A DNA stretch of 41,824 nt from Lentilactobacillus kisonensis DSM 19906 = JCM 15041 (lineage in GTDB: Bacteria; Bacillota; Bacilli; Lactobacillales; Lactobacillaceae): NCBI RefSeq assembly GCF_001434135.1, contig NZ_AZEB01000024.1:1-41824 (forward strand). Direction: 5' to 3'. The notes below the pieces were generated by a model, which had not been told where the DNA came from, did not search any database, and worked only from the letters and a program-made list of their open reading frames with translations. The translations under genes and the position numbers were made by a program. Positions 24,536 through 32,904 of the stretch are shown here, piece by piece (position 1 is the stretch's first letter; each line of letters opens with the position of its first letter).

Positions 24536-25303
24536 TTTACTTTCTTTCTTAGTTTGCAGCTTCTTCAACCTCAAACTCATCATCCAAGTCGTAATCGGGA
24601 TCGTCAACACGACCCCAATCAGCGAAATAATAATCGCAATTAATTCCGCCGCAAACACTTTGTCATTTAAAATTTCACCAAATGAATAGTTTAATCCATA
24701 AAACCAGATAAACAGTGCCATTGAACTACCAAAGAAACCAAAGAACAACGTATTAACGGCCGTTCCAATAATTTGTTTACCAATAAAGACACCGTCCGCA
24801 AATAATGCTTCACTCCTGATTTTATCGTGCTGCGTAATGATTTCGTCAAGTCCCGATGCAATCGCAATCGCCGCTTCCGCAATTGCGCCCAGGGAACTCA
24901 AGATTGCCGTTGCAATGGCAATCTTGGTGAAATCAATCCCCACGTATATCGACAGCCCTTCAAGTTCCTCACTATCTTCAAGACCAAAGCCACCGACCTG
25001 CGCCCAATATTCAAGCGGAATAATAATCGCCACTAACAAGATTAGAATAATGCAAGCGGCTTGGAATGCTGTGGTGGATGCGTTATCACTAGCACTACTC
25101 CAAAAGATCGTAATCGACAGAAGAATTACGCTGGCAACAACGGTCACAATAATTGGCGGCATATGAAAGGCAATTAGAACAATTGAAAAAAATAGAATAC
25201 CAAAATTAACCACCATACTTAGAAACGATGTGATTCCTTGCTTGCCACCAACCACAATCATCAGGAGTAGTAGGACAATGCCAAGTGCCGTAATTGATCC
25301 CAT
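24533..25303 (-). CDS. YibE/F-family membrane protein
   Basis: 256 residues with about seven hydrophobic segments. It has the conserved YibE/F block IATAILSSLGAIAEAAIAIASGLDEI, the pattern that defines the family (no more than a descriptive name; function unproven). Its start overlaps the stop of the upstream paralogue (TGATG), so the two are translated together, likely as a heteromeric membrane complex. The C-terminus is a short basic tail (LRLKKLQTKK), expected in the cytosol. Confidence 0.85.
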   Translation of the reverse strand: MGSITALGIVLLLLMIVVGGKQGITSFLSMVVNFGILFFSIVLIAFHMPPIIVTVVASVILLSITIFWSSASDNASTTAFQAACIILILLVAIIIPLEYWAQVGGFGLEDSEELEGLSIYVGIDFTKIAIATAILSSLGAIAEAAIAIASGLDEIITQHDKIRSEALFADGVFIGKQIIGTAVNTLFFGFFGSSMALFIWFYGLNYSFGEILNDKVFAAELIAIIISLIGVVLTIPITTWMMSLRLKKLQTKKESK

Positions 25304-26418
25304 CAGTGCTCATCCCCTTTGATCCATAACCCAGCAAACAAGCTGGATAGAATAACCGTCAGGACAATCCCAATCCCACTAATCAAGCTGGAAGTCATTC
25401 CTAACGACATGTTCATCGAAAATGAATATTGCCAAGTATTCCCGTTTTTCAAATATAGTAACGTCATCGGCAAGGTTTCCGCCATAAAAATAAAGAACAG
25501 AACGTTAATCAGCGGCCCCATAATAGCTTTACCAATTTGACGACCTGAATTAAACACTTGCATATGTGAAAGTTCTGGTTTCTCTGCCTTCAATGTTGCT
25601 AATGAGGCAATAATATCAGTCGCCTCATCCATAACCGCTCCGAGCACCCCAATCAAAACCTCGGCAATAAATAGTGGTTTAGGCAGCTGAGTAACGTATT
25701 GCATCGATTCATAATAGACACCCTTTTCGTGGGTAACATTAAATACCAACAGGGTAATCAGAATCGTCGCTGCCGTTGCCACCAGTACTGCCGATAATGT
25801 GATTAGCATTTTTTTACGCCACCCCATGACCAAGAGTAAGGTCACAAAACAAAAGATAACCGCCAAAATACTAAAGATCAAAATCACGGCTGCCCCGTCG
25901 TTGTTGTGGTCAATCATAATTGCAATCCAAAACAGGATTGTATTAATGACAATGCTGGCAATCACCGTAACCCCTTTCCACTTGAGAATGACAAAGAGTA
26001 AGCTAATCGCCAACGCAAATAAAAAGGCAATCGGTGCGTCCCGTTTAAGGTCTTTGACGGTCGCATGAAGTTTGGGACTGGTATGTAACGTGATGAAGAG
26101 TTTTTGGCCCTTTAAGTAATGATGATCCATTGCATGCGAATCAGAATAAGAATTACTAATTACTAACTTGTGCCCCGCGTATTTCCCATTCGTAATCTTC
26201 CCATAAAGGGTCTGTTGATGATAGTGATCAACGTTTTGAAATTCATCGGTCATTTTACTGGTTTTACCAGTGGTTACCTGATCTACTTGAAAAATGGGTT
26301 GAGAGTATAAGGCATCATTATGGTTAAATAAAAAAGCGGCTAAAAAACAAAAACCCACTACAATCAATACCTGAATCCAAGTCATCTTACTTACTAACTT
26401 ATTCCTCATATCAGCCAT
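25303..26418 (-). CDS. YibE/F-family membrane protein, larger paralogue
   Basis: 371 residues. An N-terminal membrane anchor is followed by an extracytoplasmic domain of about 100 residues (FQVDQVTTGKTSKMTDEF ... KGQKLFITLHT). Then come multiple membrane segments and the family block AEVLIGVLGAVMDEATDIIASL near 250. It is first in a two-gene unit. The start could be ATG 26418 or ATG 26409; neither has a strong ribosome site. Function unknown; transport is a guess. Confidence 0.85.
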   Translation of the reverse strand: MADMRNKLVSKMTWIQVLIVVGFCFLAAFLFNHNDALYSQPIFQVDQVTTGKTSKMTDEFQNVDHYHQQTLYGKITNGKYAGHKLVISNSYSDSHAMDHHYLKGQKLFITLHTSPKLHATVKDLKRDAPIAFLFALAISLLFVILKWKGVTVIASIVINTILFWIAIMIDHNNDGAAVILIFSILAVIFCFVTLLLVMGWRKKMLITLSAVLVATAATILITLLVFNVTHEKGVYYESMQYVTQLPKPLFIAEVLIGVLGAVMDEATDIIASLATLKAEKPELSHMQVFNSGRQIGKAIMGPLINVLFFIFMAETLPMTLLYLKNGNTWQYSFSMNMSLGMTSSLISGIGIVLTVILSSLFAGLWIKGDEH

Positions 26419-26485
26419 CTTTTCGAATCAATTTATTGTCATTGTAACATTTGCGGCAAGTCGTTAACGGATAATCATTATAAAT

Positions 26486-26515
26486 TAAAAAAACCGCAAA
26501 CTATATTGTTTACGG
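26486..26515 (-). terminator. Terminator on minus strand downstream of usp
   Basis: Minus: CCGTAAAC, loop AATATA, GTTTGCGG, then TTTTTTT. The usp transcript would have to pass the cluster of hairpin repeats to reach it. Confidence 0.6.
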
Positions 26516-26649
26516 ATAATTACTTAGAAAGAAGAAATGGCCTTAGCCTTTGAGAAAATACCAGGATAAAGCCACTCTAAAACTTTATGTTATTTCATTT
26601 TTTAACTTGATGAGCCATGCAACGCCAAACTACATTGCAGCCGTTCTAT

Positions 26650-26716
26650 TCTCACGTGGATTAAGGCCATTCCATAAAGTAGGAATCCAAGCCCAGGATT
26701 TCTTTTCAACATTGTG
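26650..26716 (-). repeat. Degraded hairpin repeat half copy
   Basis: ACGTGGATTAAGGCC ... AAGTAGGAATCCAAGCCC, then GGATTTCTTTTCAACATTG. It is the outermost and most decayed unit of a nested cluster. Confidence 0.55.
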
Positions 26717-26805
26717 GAAACGTGCTGCACCAGGCAGAAGCTTGCGCATAAGCCTTCTCCGTTCAAAAATCCAAACCCAGGATTTCTGATTTCTTGTCAA
26801 CACAG
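26717..26805 (-). repeat. Hairpin repeat half copy (type B), cluster unit 1
   Basis: GAAACGTGCTGCACCAGG through GCATAAGCCTTCTCCG to the apex GGATTTCTGA, then TTTCTTGTCAACA. The second arm is missing after the apex. Confidence 0.8.
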
Positions 26806-26895
26806 CAGAAACGTGCTGCACCAAGCAGAAAGCTGCACCTAAGCTACTCCGTTCAAAAATCCAAGCCCGGGATTTCTGATTTCTTGTCAACATTG
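26806..26895 (-). repeat. Hairpin repeat half copy (type B), cluster unit 2
   Basis: Same structure as unit 1 with the same junction, GGATTTCTGATTTCTTGTCA. Arm sequence AAAGCTGCACCTAAGCTACT differs from unit 1. Confidence 0.8.
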
Positions 26896-27016
26896 CAGAA
26901 ACGTGCTGCACCAGGCAGAAGCTTGCGCATAAGCACCTTTAACAAAAATCCCAGAACCGGGGATTTCTGTTAAAGGAGACTTATGCTCCAGCTTCTAACC
27001 GCCTGGTTCCGCACTC
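26896..27016 (-). repeat. Full hairpin repeat (type B), cluster unit 3
   Basis: On plus AACGTGCTGCACCAGG to CCTGGTTCCGCAC. Inner arms CCTTTAACA/TGTTAAAGG are a perfect match. It begins about 8 bp past the usp stop. Confidence 0.88.
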
Positions 27017-27023
27017 TGGCCTC

Positions 27024-27449
27024 TTACTGACTCACCATCACATTAACCTCCGAGTGACGAACCACGTAGGCTGTTGTTGATCCTAGAATTGCTCTTGAAA
27101 TGCCGTTTACACCTGATTTACCCATCACAATCAGAGAAGCACCGTACTTTTCTGGGAGTTGCTTGGCAATCTGAACCTTAGGAACCCCAACTACAAAGTG
27201 GGTTTCAACCTTGATTCCTGCCTTCTTCGCTTGTTCTTCCGCGTCATCCAAAATCTCTTGACCACGTTCACGGAATGATTCCATGACGTCTTGACCTAAA
27301 GTAACACCATATTGAACGTACCGCTGATCACTGGCTACCGAAACGATCTGCAGCGTGGAGCCAAACTGCTTAGCTAAGGTTATTGCCTCTTCAACTGCAC
27401 GCTTTGAACTATCACTACCATCAACTGGGACTAAGATTTTTTCATACAT
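27024..27449 (-). CDS. Universal stress protein, UspA family
   Basis: 141 residues from the ATG at 27449 (TTGGAGGTG 6-8 nt before it); the frame is open five codons further up, through the ribosome site itself. Starts MYEKILVPVDGSDSSKRAVE. The ATP-binding signature GKSGVNGISRAILGSTT near the C-terminus is complete, so this is the nucleotide-binding class. Cytosolic stress-survival protein, precise role unknown. Monocistronic, followed by the hairpin repeat cluster. Confidence 0.93.
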   Translation of the reverse strand: MYEKILVPVDGSDSSKRAVEEAITLAKQFGSTLQIVSVASDQRYVQYGVTLGQDVMESFRERGQEILDDAEEQAKKAGIKVETHFVVGVPKVQIAKQLPEKYGASLIVMGKSGVNGISRAILGSTTAYVVRHSEVNVMVSQ

Positions 27450-27523
27450 AACCAACACCTCCAAAGTGATATTTTCACTTTAAGTCTACCATTTTAATTA
27501 TGATTAAACATTCATAAGGTCTG

Positions 27524-28036
27524 TTAGTTTAAATGACTCAGGATCTTCTTATTATCCAAAAGGTCGGTTTCTCTTTTTGCCAACCGATTCTCATAACCGC
27601 CACAAACAAATTTTTCTTCATCACTTTGGGCAATAAGCTTTGGAAACTGAATTTTCTGAAGCTCATCGGTCACAATTAACGTACAAAAGGCAATAAACGC
27701 TGGTTTGATTATCTTTGTGTCCTTATTAAAAGTGGCAAACTTCGTGAACACCTCAACCGCACGCTTATGGGTGCCAGTCACATACGACGTGCACTTCAGA
27801 ATGTCCGCCGGGGTTGCTGGGCTTACAAATTGAACGTGATCATAGCCCGCAGTTACAAATGACAAGTCAGCCGGAATGAATTTGGCGGCTGCCAATCCCG
27901 CATTAGCATCTAAAATTTCTAAAGTCTTGCCGCCAAATTGAATCCCGCCATTATTTAAATCGGCAGGAAAAATATAGCTTTCGTGAATCGCATAAGTTTC
28001 GGCACAGGTAATGGTTTCGATAGTGGCTACCTCCAA
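27524..28036 (-). CDS. Acyl-CoA thioesterase, hotdog fold
   Basis: Up to 170 residues. The hotdog acyl-CoA hydrolase pattern is clear: FPADLNNGGIQFGGKTLEILDANAGLAAAK with the usual catalytic-region Asp, then VSPATPADILKCTSYVTGTHKRAVEVF. It hydrolyses acyl-CoAs, chain length unknown. The start is uncertain: the only ribosome site (TTGGAGG) includes the TTG at 28036. The next codon at good spacing is ATC at 28019-28021, and no ATG, GTG or TTG follows before the conserved region. Confidence 0.82.
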   Translation of the reverse strand: MEVATIETITCAETYAIHESYIFPADLNNGGIQFGGKTLEILDANAGLAAAKFIPADLSFVTAGYDHVQFVSPATPADILKCTSYVTGTHKRAVEVFTKFATFNKDTKIIKPAFIAFCTLIVTDELQKIQFPKLIAQSDEEKFVCGGYENRLAKRETDLLDNKKILSHLN

Positions 28037-28142
28037 GCTAATAACGACAATAATTTCTTATCACCTATGATACCTTTTTATCATGGCTAGCGACAATCAG
28101 AGGCTTTGGAATGTGTTCATCAAAAGCTATACTATTGTCTCG

Positions 28143-28166
28143 ACATATGTTATTGTTTTCATATGA
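28143..28166 (+). promoter_or_regulatory. Possible ArsR-family operator
   Basis: ACATATG and CATATGA lie 10 bp apart just upstream of the arsR-type gene, an inverted arrangement suiting autoregulation. Spacing is not the textbook 12-2-12. Confidence 0.35.
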
Positions 28167-28180
28167 AAGAAGTGACATAC

Positions 28181-28528
28181 ATGACCAACAATTCTGATCC
28201 TTCAATTCAACCAACTTTGATCGATGCGAATCACCTTTATGAATCAGAACGGATTTTCAAATTGCTCAGTAACCCCATTCGGCTGCAAATGCTCAACGTT
28301 CTTGAACAGCAAGAATTAAACGTGACCGAATTGAGCGAATTACTGGGTGTCGAACAGTCCGTTGTTTCTCATCAACTTGCCTTACTCAGAAAGCACCAAC
28401 TCGTCACGGCTAAACGAGTTGGTAAAGCCAATTATTATCAACTAGATGATCCCCATATTTTAGACGTCATTAACGAGATGCTAGAACACGCGGACCACGT
28501 CATTAGGGGGAAAAAGCATGGACAATAA
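28181..28528 (+). CDS. ArsR/SmtB-family metal-responsive repressor
   Basis: 115 residues from ATG 28181 (AAAGAAGTG upstream). The winged helix is [53 protein letters not shown]. The C-terminal helix contains [19 protein letters not shown], which carries a His/Asp set like the alpha-5 metal site of CzrA/SmtB (zinc or cobalt), while the N-terminal Cys set of ArsR/CadC is absent. It overlaps the CDF gene by 11 bp and likely represses the pair. Confidence 0.88.
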   Translation: MTNNSDPSIQPTLIDANHLYESERIFKLLSNPIRLQMLNVLEQQELNVTELSELLGVEQSVVSHQLALLRKHQLVTAKRVGKANYYQLDDPHILDVINEMLEHADHVIRGKKHGQ

Positions 28529-29144
28529 TCGCCAACTAACACCACTCGTCAATCGTGGGTTACGAACCGAATACTTTTCGACTACCTGGATGGCCTTCGA
28601 ATTTATGGTTGGTCTATATTCAGGAATCAAGGCTGGCTCAATCTTATTAATTGCCTTTGGACTGGATAGCTTTTTGGAAATCATTTCTGGTAGTACGCTG
28701 ATTTGGCGGCTTAAAAAACAAGCCGGTGGTGCTCCTGCGGCTGAAATTAATCGTGCTGAGCAAAAGTCATCCTTGATCGTCGGTAGCGTTCTGTTGCTGC
28801 TCGCTCTTTACGTTACCGGCGTTTCATTATATAACCTTGTTACCCATCAAGCTGCCGATAGTAGTCTTTCTGGGATGGCAATCGCAATTGCGTCGGTTAT
28901 TTTAATGCCAGTATTAACGATCAGAAAACGGGCGCTAGGCAAATCACTTCATTCTGACGCGCTAACAGAAGACGGGATGTGTAACATTACTTGTGCCTAC
29001 ATGGCTGGTACGGTTCTAATTGGTGCCCTGTTAACTGCCCTATTTAATTGGTGGTGGGCAGACTCAATTGCAGCGCTCATCTTAGTTTACTTTATTGCTA
29101 GTGAAGGTTGGGAATCGTTTCAGGAAGGCCGGGAGCGTGGCTAA
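28518..29144 (+). CDS. Cation efflux (CDF-like) membrane protein, short form
   Basis: 208 residues, about six hydrophobic segments. Metal-path acidic residues appear in [21 protein letters not shown] (HxxxD-like pair) and [10 protein letters not shown]. It lacks the cytoplasmic C-terminal domain of long CDF pumps, ending soon after [13 protein letters not shown]. It should export zinc, cobalt or another divalent metal. Co-transcribed with the ArsR-family repressor and followed by a strong terminator. Confidence 0.8.
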   Translation: MDNNRQLTPLVNRGLRTEYFSTTWMAFEFMVGLYSGIKAGSILLIAFGLDSFLEIISGSTLIWRLKKQAGGAPAAEINRAEQKSSLIVGSVLLLLALYVTGVSLYNLVTHQAADSSLSGMAIAIASVILMPVLTIRKRALGKSLHSDALTEDGMCNITCAYMAGTVLIGALLTALFNWWWADSIAALILVYFIASEGWESFQEGRERG

Positions 29145-29192
29145 AGACCTTGTTAGTTCTGATACTTTGCTTCCCACTTCCTACTTAAACCA

Positions 29193-29242
29193 AAGGAACC
29201 GATGATGAACAGTTAGCGTTCATCATCGGTTCCTTCAGTTTT
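29193..29242 (+). terminator. Terminator of the arsR-cdf unit
   Basis: AAGGAACCGATGATGAAC, loop AGTTAGC, GTTCATCATCGGTTCCTT (perfect 18-bp stem), then CAGTTTT. Confidence 0.85.
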
Positions 29243-29289
29243 ATCGGTAGACCTAATCTCCAAGTTTCCCGTTTTTGCGTTATCCCTTG

Positions 29290-29376
29290 CATTGATTAAG
29301 ACTATTCCCCAAAGCAGCGACTTGCACATGAGCCTTTTCTGCTCACATTCTAACCGCTTTGTTTTGCTTCGCTTAC
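29290..29376 (-). repeat. Hairpin repeat relic with internal deletion
   Basis: On plus GATTAAGACTATTCC...CAAAGCAGCGACTTGCACATGAG, then TTCTAACCGCTTTG and CGCTTAC. Both outer arms are kept, the apex is lost. It abuts the TAG stop of the GNAT gene. Confidence 0.65.
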
Positions 29377-29855
29377 TATTTTATTTCACTCACTTTTTTT
29401 GCCATCCACACATCCGTTATCTCAAACCCATCTTTTTCATAAACATGAATTGCCCTTTTATTATTGCCAAACGCATGCAGGGCAATTTTTTTGAAACCTA
29501 AGTGAGCTGCCTCTTCGTCGATTAACTGAAGCGTCTTGGTACCGAATCCCTGGCCTTGATATGCGGGTGAAATTTGAATGTCGTAGAGAAAAGCTTCCTT
29601 AGAATCGGCACTGCGTTCTGCTAGCCAGACAGTGCCCACTTTTGTATTACTGGCAACGATATCATAGAAATAATGACCGGGAGTCGCCAAGCCATCTGGG
29701 ACAAGCTTCTCGAATTCTTGCTTTGCGTTGTCTTTAGCATGATCAGTGGGCCATGCCCCTGCCTTAACCTTCTCATTTGCATAGTCAACCACGGCCGTTT
29801 GCCAATACTTCTCAAAATCTGATTGAGACATTTTCGCTAATTTTAGCAGAATCAT
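29376..29855 (-). CDS. GNAT-family N-acetyltransferase
   Basis: About 159 residues from ATG 29855 (an ATG one codon earlier is possible; AGGAG lies directly before both). GNAT motif A is clear: ISPAYQGQGFGTKTLQLIDEEAAHLG, followed by ALHAFGNNKRAIHVYEKDGFEITDVWM, the C-terminal side of the fold. Cytosolic acetyltransferase, substrate unknown. The TAG stop is joined directly to the outer end (GTAAGCGAAG) of a repeat relic. Confidence 0.88.
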   Translation of the reverse strand: MILLKLAKMSQSDFEKYWQTAVVDYANEKVKAGAWPTDHAKDNAKQEFEKLVPDGLATPGHYFYDIVASNTKVGTVWLAERSADSKEAFLYDIQISPAYQGQGFGTKTLQLIDEEAAHLGFKKIALHAFGNNKRAIHVYEKDGFEITDVWMAKKVSEIK

Positions 29856-29919
29856 CATCTCCTAGTTCCGATAGTATATTACAATATTAACCACATCAAA
29901 TAAAGGAAGTGGTCTATAA

Positions 29920-30018
29920 ATGACAGCTACTAGCGACAACTTAGAAGAATCTTGGGATATCTATGACCGCCACCTCACTCTTTTCGGCACCTATCACCGC
30001 CAAAGCTTGGCTTACTAA
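29920..30018 (+). CDS. Short ORF of unknown function, possibly a gene fragment
   Basis: 32 codons: MTATSDNLEESWDIYDRHLT, then LFGTYHRQSLAY. AAAGGAAGTGG precedes the ATG at 11-bp spacing, and TACAAT upstream could be a -10. It is too short to assign; it may be the leftover start of a longer gene. Confidence 0.3.
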   Translation: MTATSDNLEESWDIYDRHLTLFGTYHRQSLAY

Positions 30019-30024
30019 ATAAGG

Positions 30025-30357
30025 CTACATCCCGAAAAACAATCGCAGACACCCTAGTGAAATAACGCCAACAATCACAATTACCAATAAGTTTTTCCAA
30101 ATCACTGCGCTAATGATGCTGGGAATGGAAGCTAACAAGTTGCCCCAATCAATTGATGGCAAATGACCGATGTGTTGAATAAACAGGTTTTCAAACCAAA
30201 GAGCTGACATGATAGCGATTGGCACAAAGCTTAGGAATTGGACAACGCCCGGAGATAATTTGAATTTTTTCAAGATGACGAACGGCAGAATCCGGGATAA
30301 CCAAGTAACGACCCCCGTCCCAACGATCGTTAACAGAACAAAATTAAAAGAAGACAT
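30025..30357 (-). CDS. azlD: Branched-chain amino acid exporter small subunit, AzlD
   Basis: 110 residues with about four hydrophobic segments. The family pattern is VTWLSRILPFVILKKFKLSPGVVQFLSFVPIAIMSAL. Overlaps azlC by 14 bp, so translation is coupled. Together AzlC and AzlD export branched-chain amino acids and analogues across the cell membrane. Confidence 0.88.
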   Translation of the reverse strand: MSSFNFVLLTIVGTGVVTWLSRILPFVILKKFKLSPGVVQFLSFVPIAIMSALWFENLFIQHIGHLPSIDWGNLLASIPSIISAVIWKNLLVIVIVGVISLGCLRLFFGM

Positions 30358-31051
30358 GCTTCATCACCACCCCAAACGTGCAGGCTACCAAGGTAACCAA
30401 AAGAATTAACAAGCTACTTGGGATAAAAATCAACCCAAGATAAATCGCAACTAGCACAAACCCGACAACAATTAACTGGAGGTTAAAGTTGATTGACTTG
30501 TCACTAATTAATTGCAGGTAAAGTAACCCAATAAACATGGCAATCAAAGCAAAATCCAATCCAAATTTCTCTGGATTACTAATGAAGTTCCCAAGCACTG
30601 CGCCAACTAATGATGAGATAATCCAAGTCGCATACGCGATGATATTGGCTGTGTTGAACCAACTGAAGTTCAATCGATTGTCGGTATAGTTTAATTTGTT
30701 CATCCCCAACGCAAAGCTTTCGTCGGTCAGTAGCGTCCCAACCAACACGTTTTTAAGGAGGCTTTCCTTTTTAAAATAAGGGGCTAACGTCGTACTCATC
30801 AGAATCATTCTAGAGTTGACCAAGAAGACCGAAAGAACGATTGATAACATGGGACTGTGAGTCACTAACATGCTCACGATCACAAACTGCGCAGAACCAG
30901 CATATGTAATAATTGACATCAATGTCACTAAGAGTGGACTCAGACCAGCAGCCTTCCCAACAATTCCAAAAGCAACACCAATGCCGATATAACCAAAAAC
31001 AGTGGGCAACGTTTCTTTTGCCGCACTAGGGACATTTAATTCATTGTTCAA
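30344..31051 (-). CDS. azlC: Branched-chain amino acid exporter large subunit, AzlC
   Basis: 235 residues, multiple membrane segments. Family blocks are TVFGYIGIGVAFGIVGKAAG and ITYAGSAQFV near the start, then NSRMILMSTTLAPYF and LLTDESFAL. Start is TTG at 31051 (GGAGGG 6 nt upstream), with an ATG absent at good spacing. First of the two-gene exporter unit. Two tandem hairpin repeats lie just upstream. Confidence 0.9.
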   Translation of the reverse strand: MNNELNVPSAAKETLPTVFGYIGIGVAFGIVGKAAGLSPLLVTLMSIITYAGSAQFVIVSMLVTHSPMLSIVLSVFLVNSRMILMSTTLAPYFKKESLLKNVLVGTLLTDESFALGMNKLNYTDNRLNFSWFNTANIIAYATWIISSLVGAVLGNFISNPEKFGLDFALIAMFIGLLYLQLISDKSINFNLQLIVVGFVLVAIYLGLIFIPSSLLILLVTLVACTFGVVMKHVFF

Positions 31052-31072
31052 TTGAATCCCTCCTATTTGTAA

Positions 31073-31192
31073 GTGAGCGAAGCAAAGCGGTTAGAAAGCG
31101 GAGCCTAAGTTACTCCGTTCAGAAATCCTGGGCTTGGATTTTTGAACGGAGTGGCTTAGGTGCAGCTTTCTGCTTTGCACAGCTGTCCTATG
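31073..31192 (+). repeat. Hairpin repeat copy, forward
   Basis: GTGAGCGAAGC to CACAGCTGTCCTATG. Inner arms CTCCGTTC/GAACGGAG are a perfect match. Confidence 0.9.
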
Positions 31193-31195
31193 TAA

Positions 31196-31317
31196 GTGAG
31201 CAGAACAAAAGCGGTTAGAAACTGGAATATAAGTCTCCTCTGGCAGAAATCCCTGGTTTTTGGGGATTCTTGGCAGAGGTGCTTATGTTTCAGTTTCTGC
31301 CTGATGTAGCTGTCCTA
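31196..31317 (+). repeat. Hairpin repeat copy, forward, tandem
   Basis: GTGAGCAGAAC to GTAGCTGTCCTAT. Inner arms CCTCTGGCAG/TTGGCAGAGG pair around mismatches. TATGTA occurs at both right ends of this pair. Confidence 0.88.
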
Positions 31318-31691
31318 TGTATAGATTGTTAATATAGCACTACCTAACATGATACTGTTAAATACATTAATAAAATTCTAATCGTCCTCTTATTTATTGT
31401 CAATGAGCGTCTAAAAAAGCAAGCCAAAAAATGTTCACTGTCCGTAATTAAATTTTTGGTTCGGCCACCAAGGCTAACTTCTAACTCAGCTTTCCCTCAG
31501 TTGGTAAAAACCACTCTGAGTCTCTTACAATAAAATAGTATTAATAGTATTAATTTGCAAAAGTCCCGTAAAATTAGCAAATCTAATCACTAATTTTACG
31601 GGACTTATATTTTAAGCTGAGAGGGTAACCTTTTAAATTAATGACAACCATGAAATAACCAACTCTTTATTTCAGAATTATCAACCAACTT
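31318..31691. other. Intergenic region with terminator and hairpin
   Basis: No gene seen. A hairpin CTCAGTTGGT-AAAA-ACCACTCTGAG lies near 31492-31521 without a T run. TAGTATTAATAGTATTAAT (near 31530-31552) is a small direct repeat. Confidence 0.4.
31559..31613. terminator. Bidirectional terminator
   Basis: AAGTCCCGTAAAATTAG and CTAATTTTACGGGACTT, 17-bp perfect stem, with A-rich and T-rich flanks. Expected for the NUDIX gene on minus. Confidence 0.8.
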
Positions 31692-32207
31692 CTAATGAAC
31701 TGCTTTAATCTCTTCTAGAAATCTTCTATAAACAGCAAATGCCGCATTATCGGGACTTTCTGGAAATAGATACTTTGGCACATCTGCTACCGGAATCCAC
31801 TTTGCGGACTCAAGTTCAGTTGAAAGAATGAGATCCTGTTTCTTAATATAACCAATGAATCCATGCATCAACGTCTCAGTTTTGTTAAACCAGTAAGTTC
31901 CCGCATAGTGAAGATTATGGACTTTAGAAACGCCTAGCTCCTCTTTAATTTCACGAGAAGTTGCCTGTTCGGCAGTTTCACCAACCTGCATGTACCCAGA
32001 AATCAGTGATGAATATTTTTCCGATAAGTAAGGCATCTTCGCTAAAACAATTTCATTCTCTTCATTAGCAACTAAAACGATAATGCAGTCAGAAAAAGTT
32101 GGAAACCAAAATCGGTCACAACTGGGAGAAAATGGCACTAACCCGTCATCACCAGCCAGATGCTGGGTAAGCTTTGTCCCGCATGTCGGGCAAAAAGTAT
32201 ATTTCAT
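31692..32207 (-). CDS. NUDIX hydrolase, NudC-like
   Basis: 171 residues. An N-terminal zinc-ribbon start (FCPTCGTKL) precedes a NUDIX domain with the complete box GYMQVGETAEQATSREIKEE, then LGV. NUDIX box Glu and Arg residues are all present. NudC-type enzymes hydrolyse NADH or remove NAD caps from RNA; the second zinc CxxC is incomplete here (only PSC), so substrate is open. Monocistronic. Confidence 0.85.
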   Translation of the reverse strand: MKYTFCPTCGTKLTQHLAGDDGLVPFSPSCDRFWFPTFSDCIIVLVANEENEIVLAKMPYLSEKYSSLISGYMQVGETAEQATSREIKEELGVSKVHNLHYAGTYWFNKTETLMHGFIGYIKKQDLILSTELESAKWIPVADVPKYLFPESPDNAAFAVYRRFLEEIKAVH

Positions 32208-32403
32208 TGTTATCTCCTCAAATATAAGTGAGCTGTCAAACTTTAGTTATCTATTTATAAGCTATTATGATTTACAACTATACGCTGCTTCATAAAGGAA
32301 AGCTAATGTTACTTTTGCAACCCATTACTGTCAAAGAATGACGGTACCCGATACCACATTAATCTTTTCATACTATTGATTTAGTTAAAATGGTAGCTGT
32401 CAT

Positions 32404-32904
32404 TTATGCCAATTTATCCAAAGCCCGTTCATAAGCCATAAAGGTCCCCTCATCAAAGCAAACCATCGTGACCTCAAGTGGGGCATCAAATTCCTTGATC
32501 GCACCAATCGCAATTTTAGCTGCCTGATCCAGCGGATAATCGTATACCCCCGTGCTGATTGACGGGAAGGCAACGGTACGACAATTATTTTCCACCGCCC
32601 GTTTCAGGCTATTCACGTAAGAATTTCGGAGTAGTTGGGCTTCATTTCGACTGCCACCATGCCAGATTGGTCCGGGCGTATGAATCACATACTTAGCTGG
32701 TAAATCAAACCCAGGGGTCATCTTAGCTTCACCAGTTGGACAGCCATTCAACTTGCGACAAGCTTCATCCAGCTGAGGGCCAGCAGCGCGGTGAATCGCG
32801 CCGTCAACACCACCGCCACCTGACAAAGCTGTGTTGGCGGCATTCACGATTGCATCCACCTTCATTTTGGTGATGTCACCCTTAATCAATTTAAAGTTAG
32901 CCAT
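32404..32904 (-). CDS. Macrodomain protein (ADP-ribose/O-acetyl-ADP-ribose hydrolase type)
   Basis: 166 residues from ATG 32904 (TGGAGGAGAAACC before it); the frame is open for 37 more codons inside rarA and is not used. Macrodomain motifs: IVNAANTALSGGGGVDGAIHRAAG, YVIHTPGPIW and FPSISTGVYDYP. The class removes ADP-ribose from proteins or hydrolyses O-acetyl-ADP-ribose. Its start overlaps the end of rarA by 8 bp, so it is co-translated with a DNA-repair ATPase, suggesting a role in damage response. Confidence 0.92.
   Translation of the reverse strand: MANFKLIKGDITKMKVDAIVNAANTALSGGGGVDGAIHRAAGPQLDEACRKLNGCPTGEAKMTPGFDLPAKYVIHTPGPIWHGGSRNEAQLLRNSYVNSLKRAVENNCRTVAFPSISTGVYDYPLDQAAKIAIGAIKEFDAPLEVTMVCFDEGTFMAYERALDKLA

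Noticed and set aside
26630-26911. 93-codon frame across the repeat cluster
   Set aside because: Repetitive peptide (NQKSRAWIFERSS, NQKSWVWIFERRR) comes from translating the repeat; no start signal.
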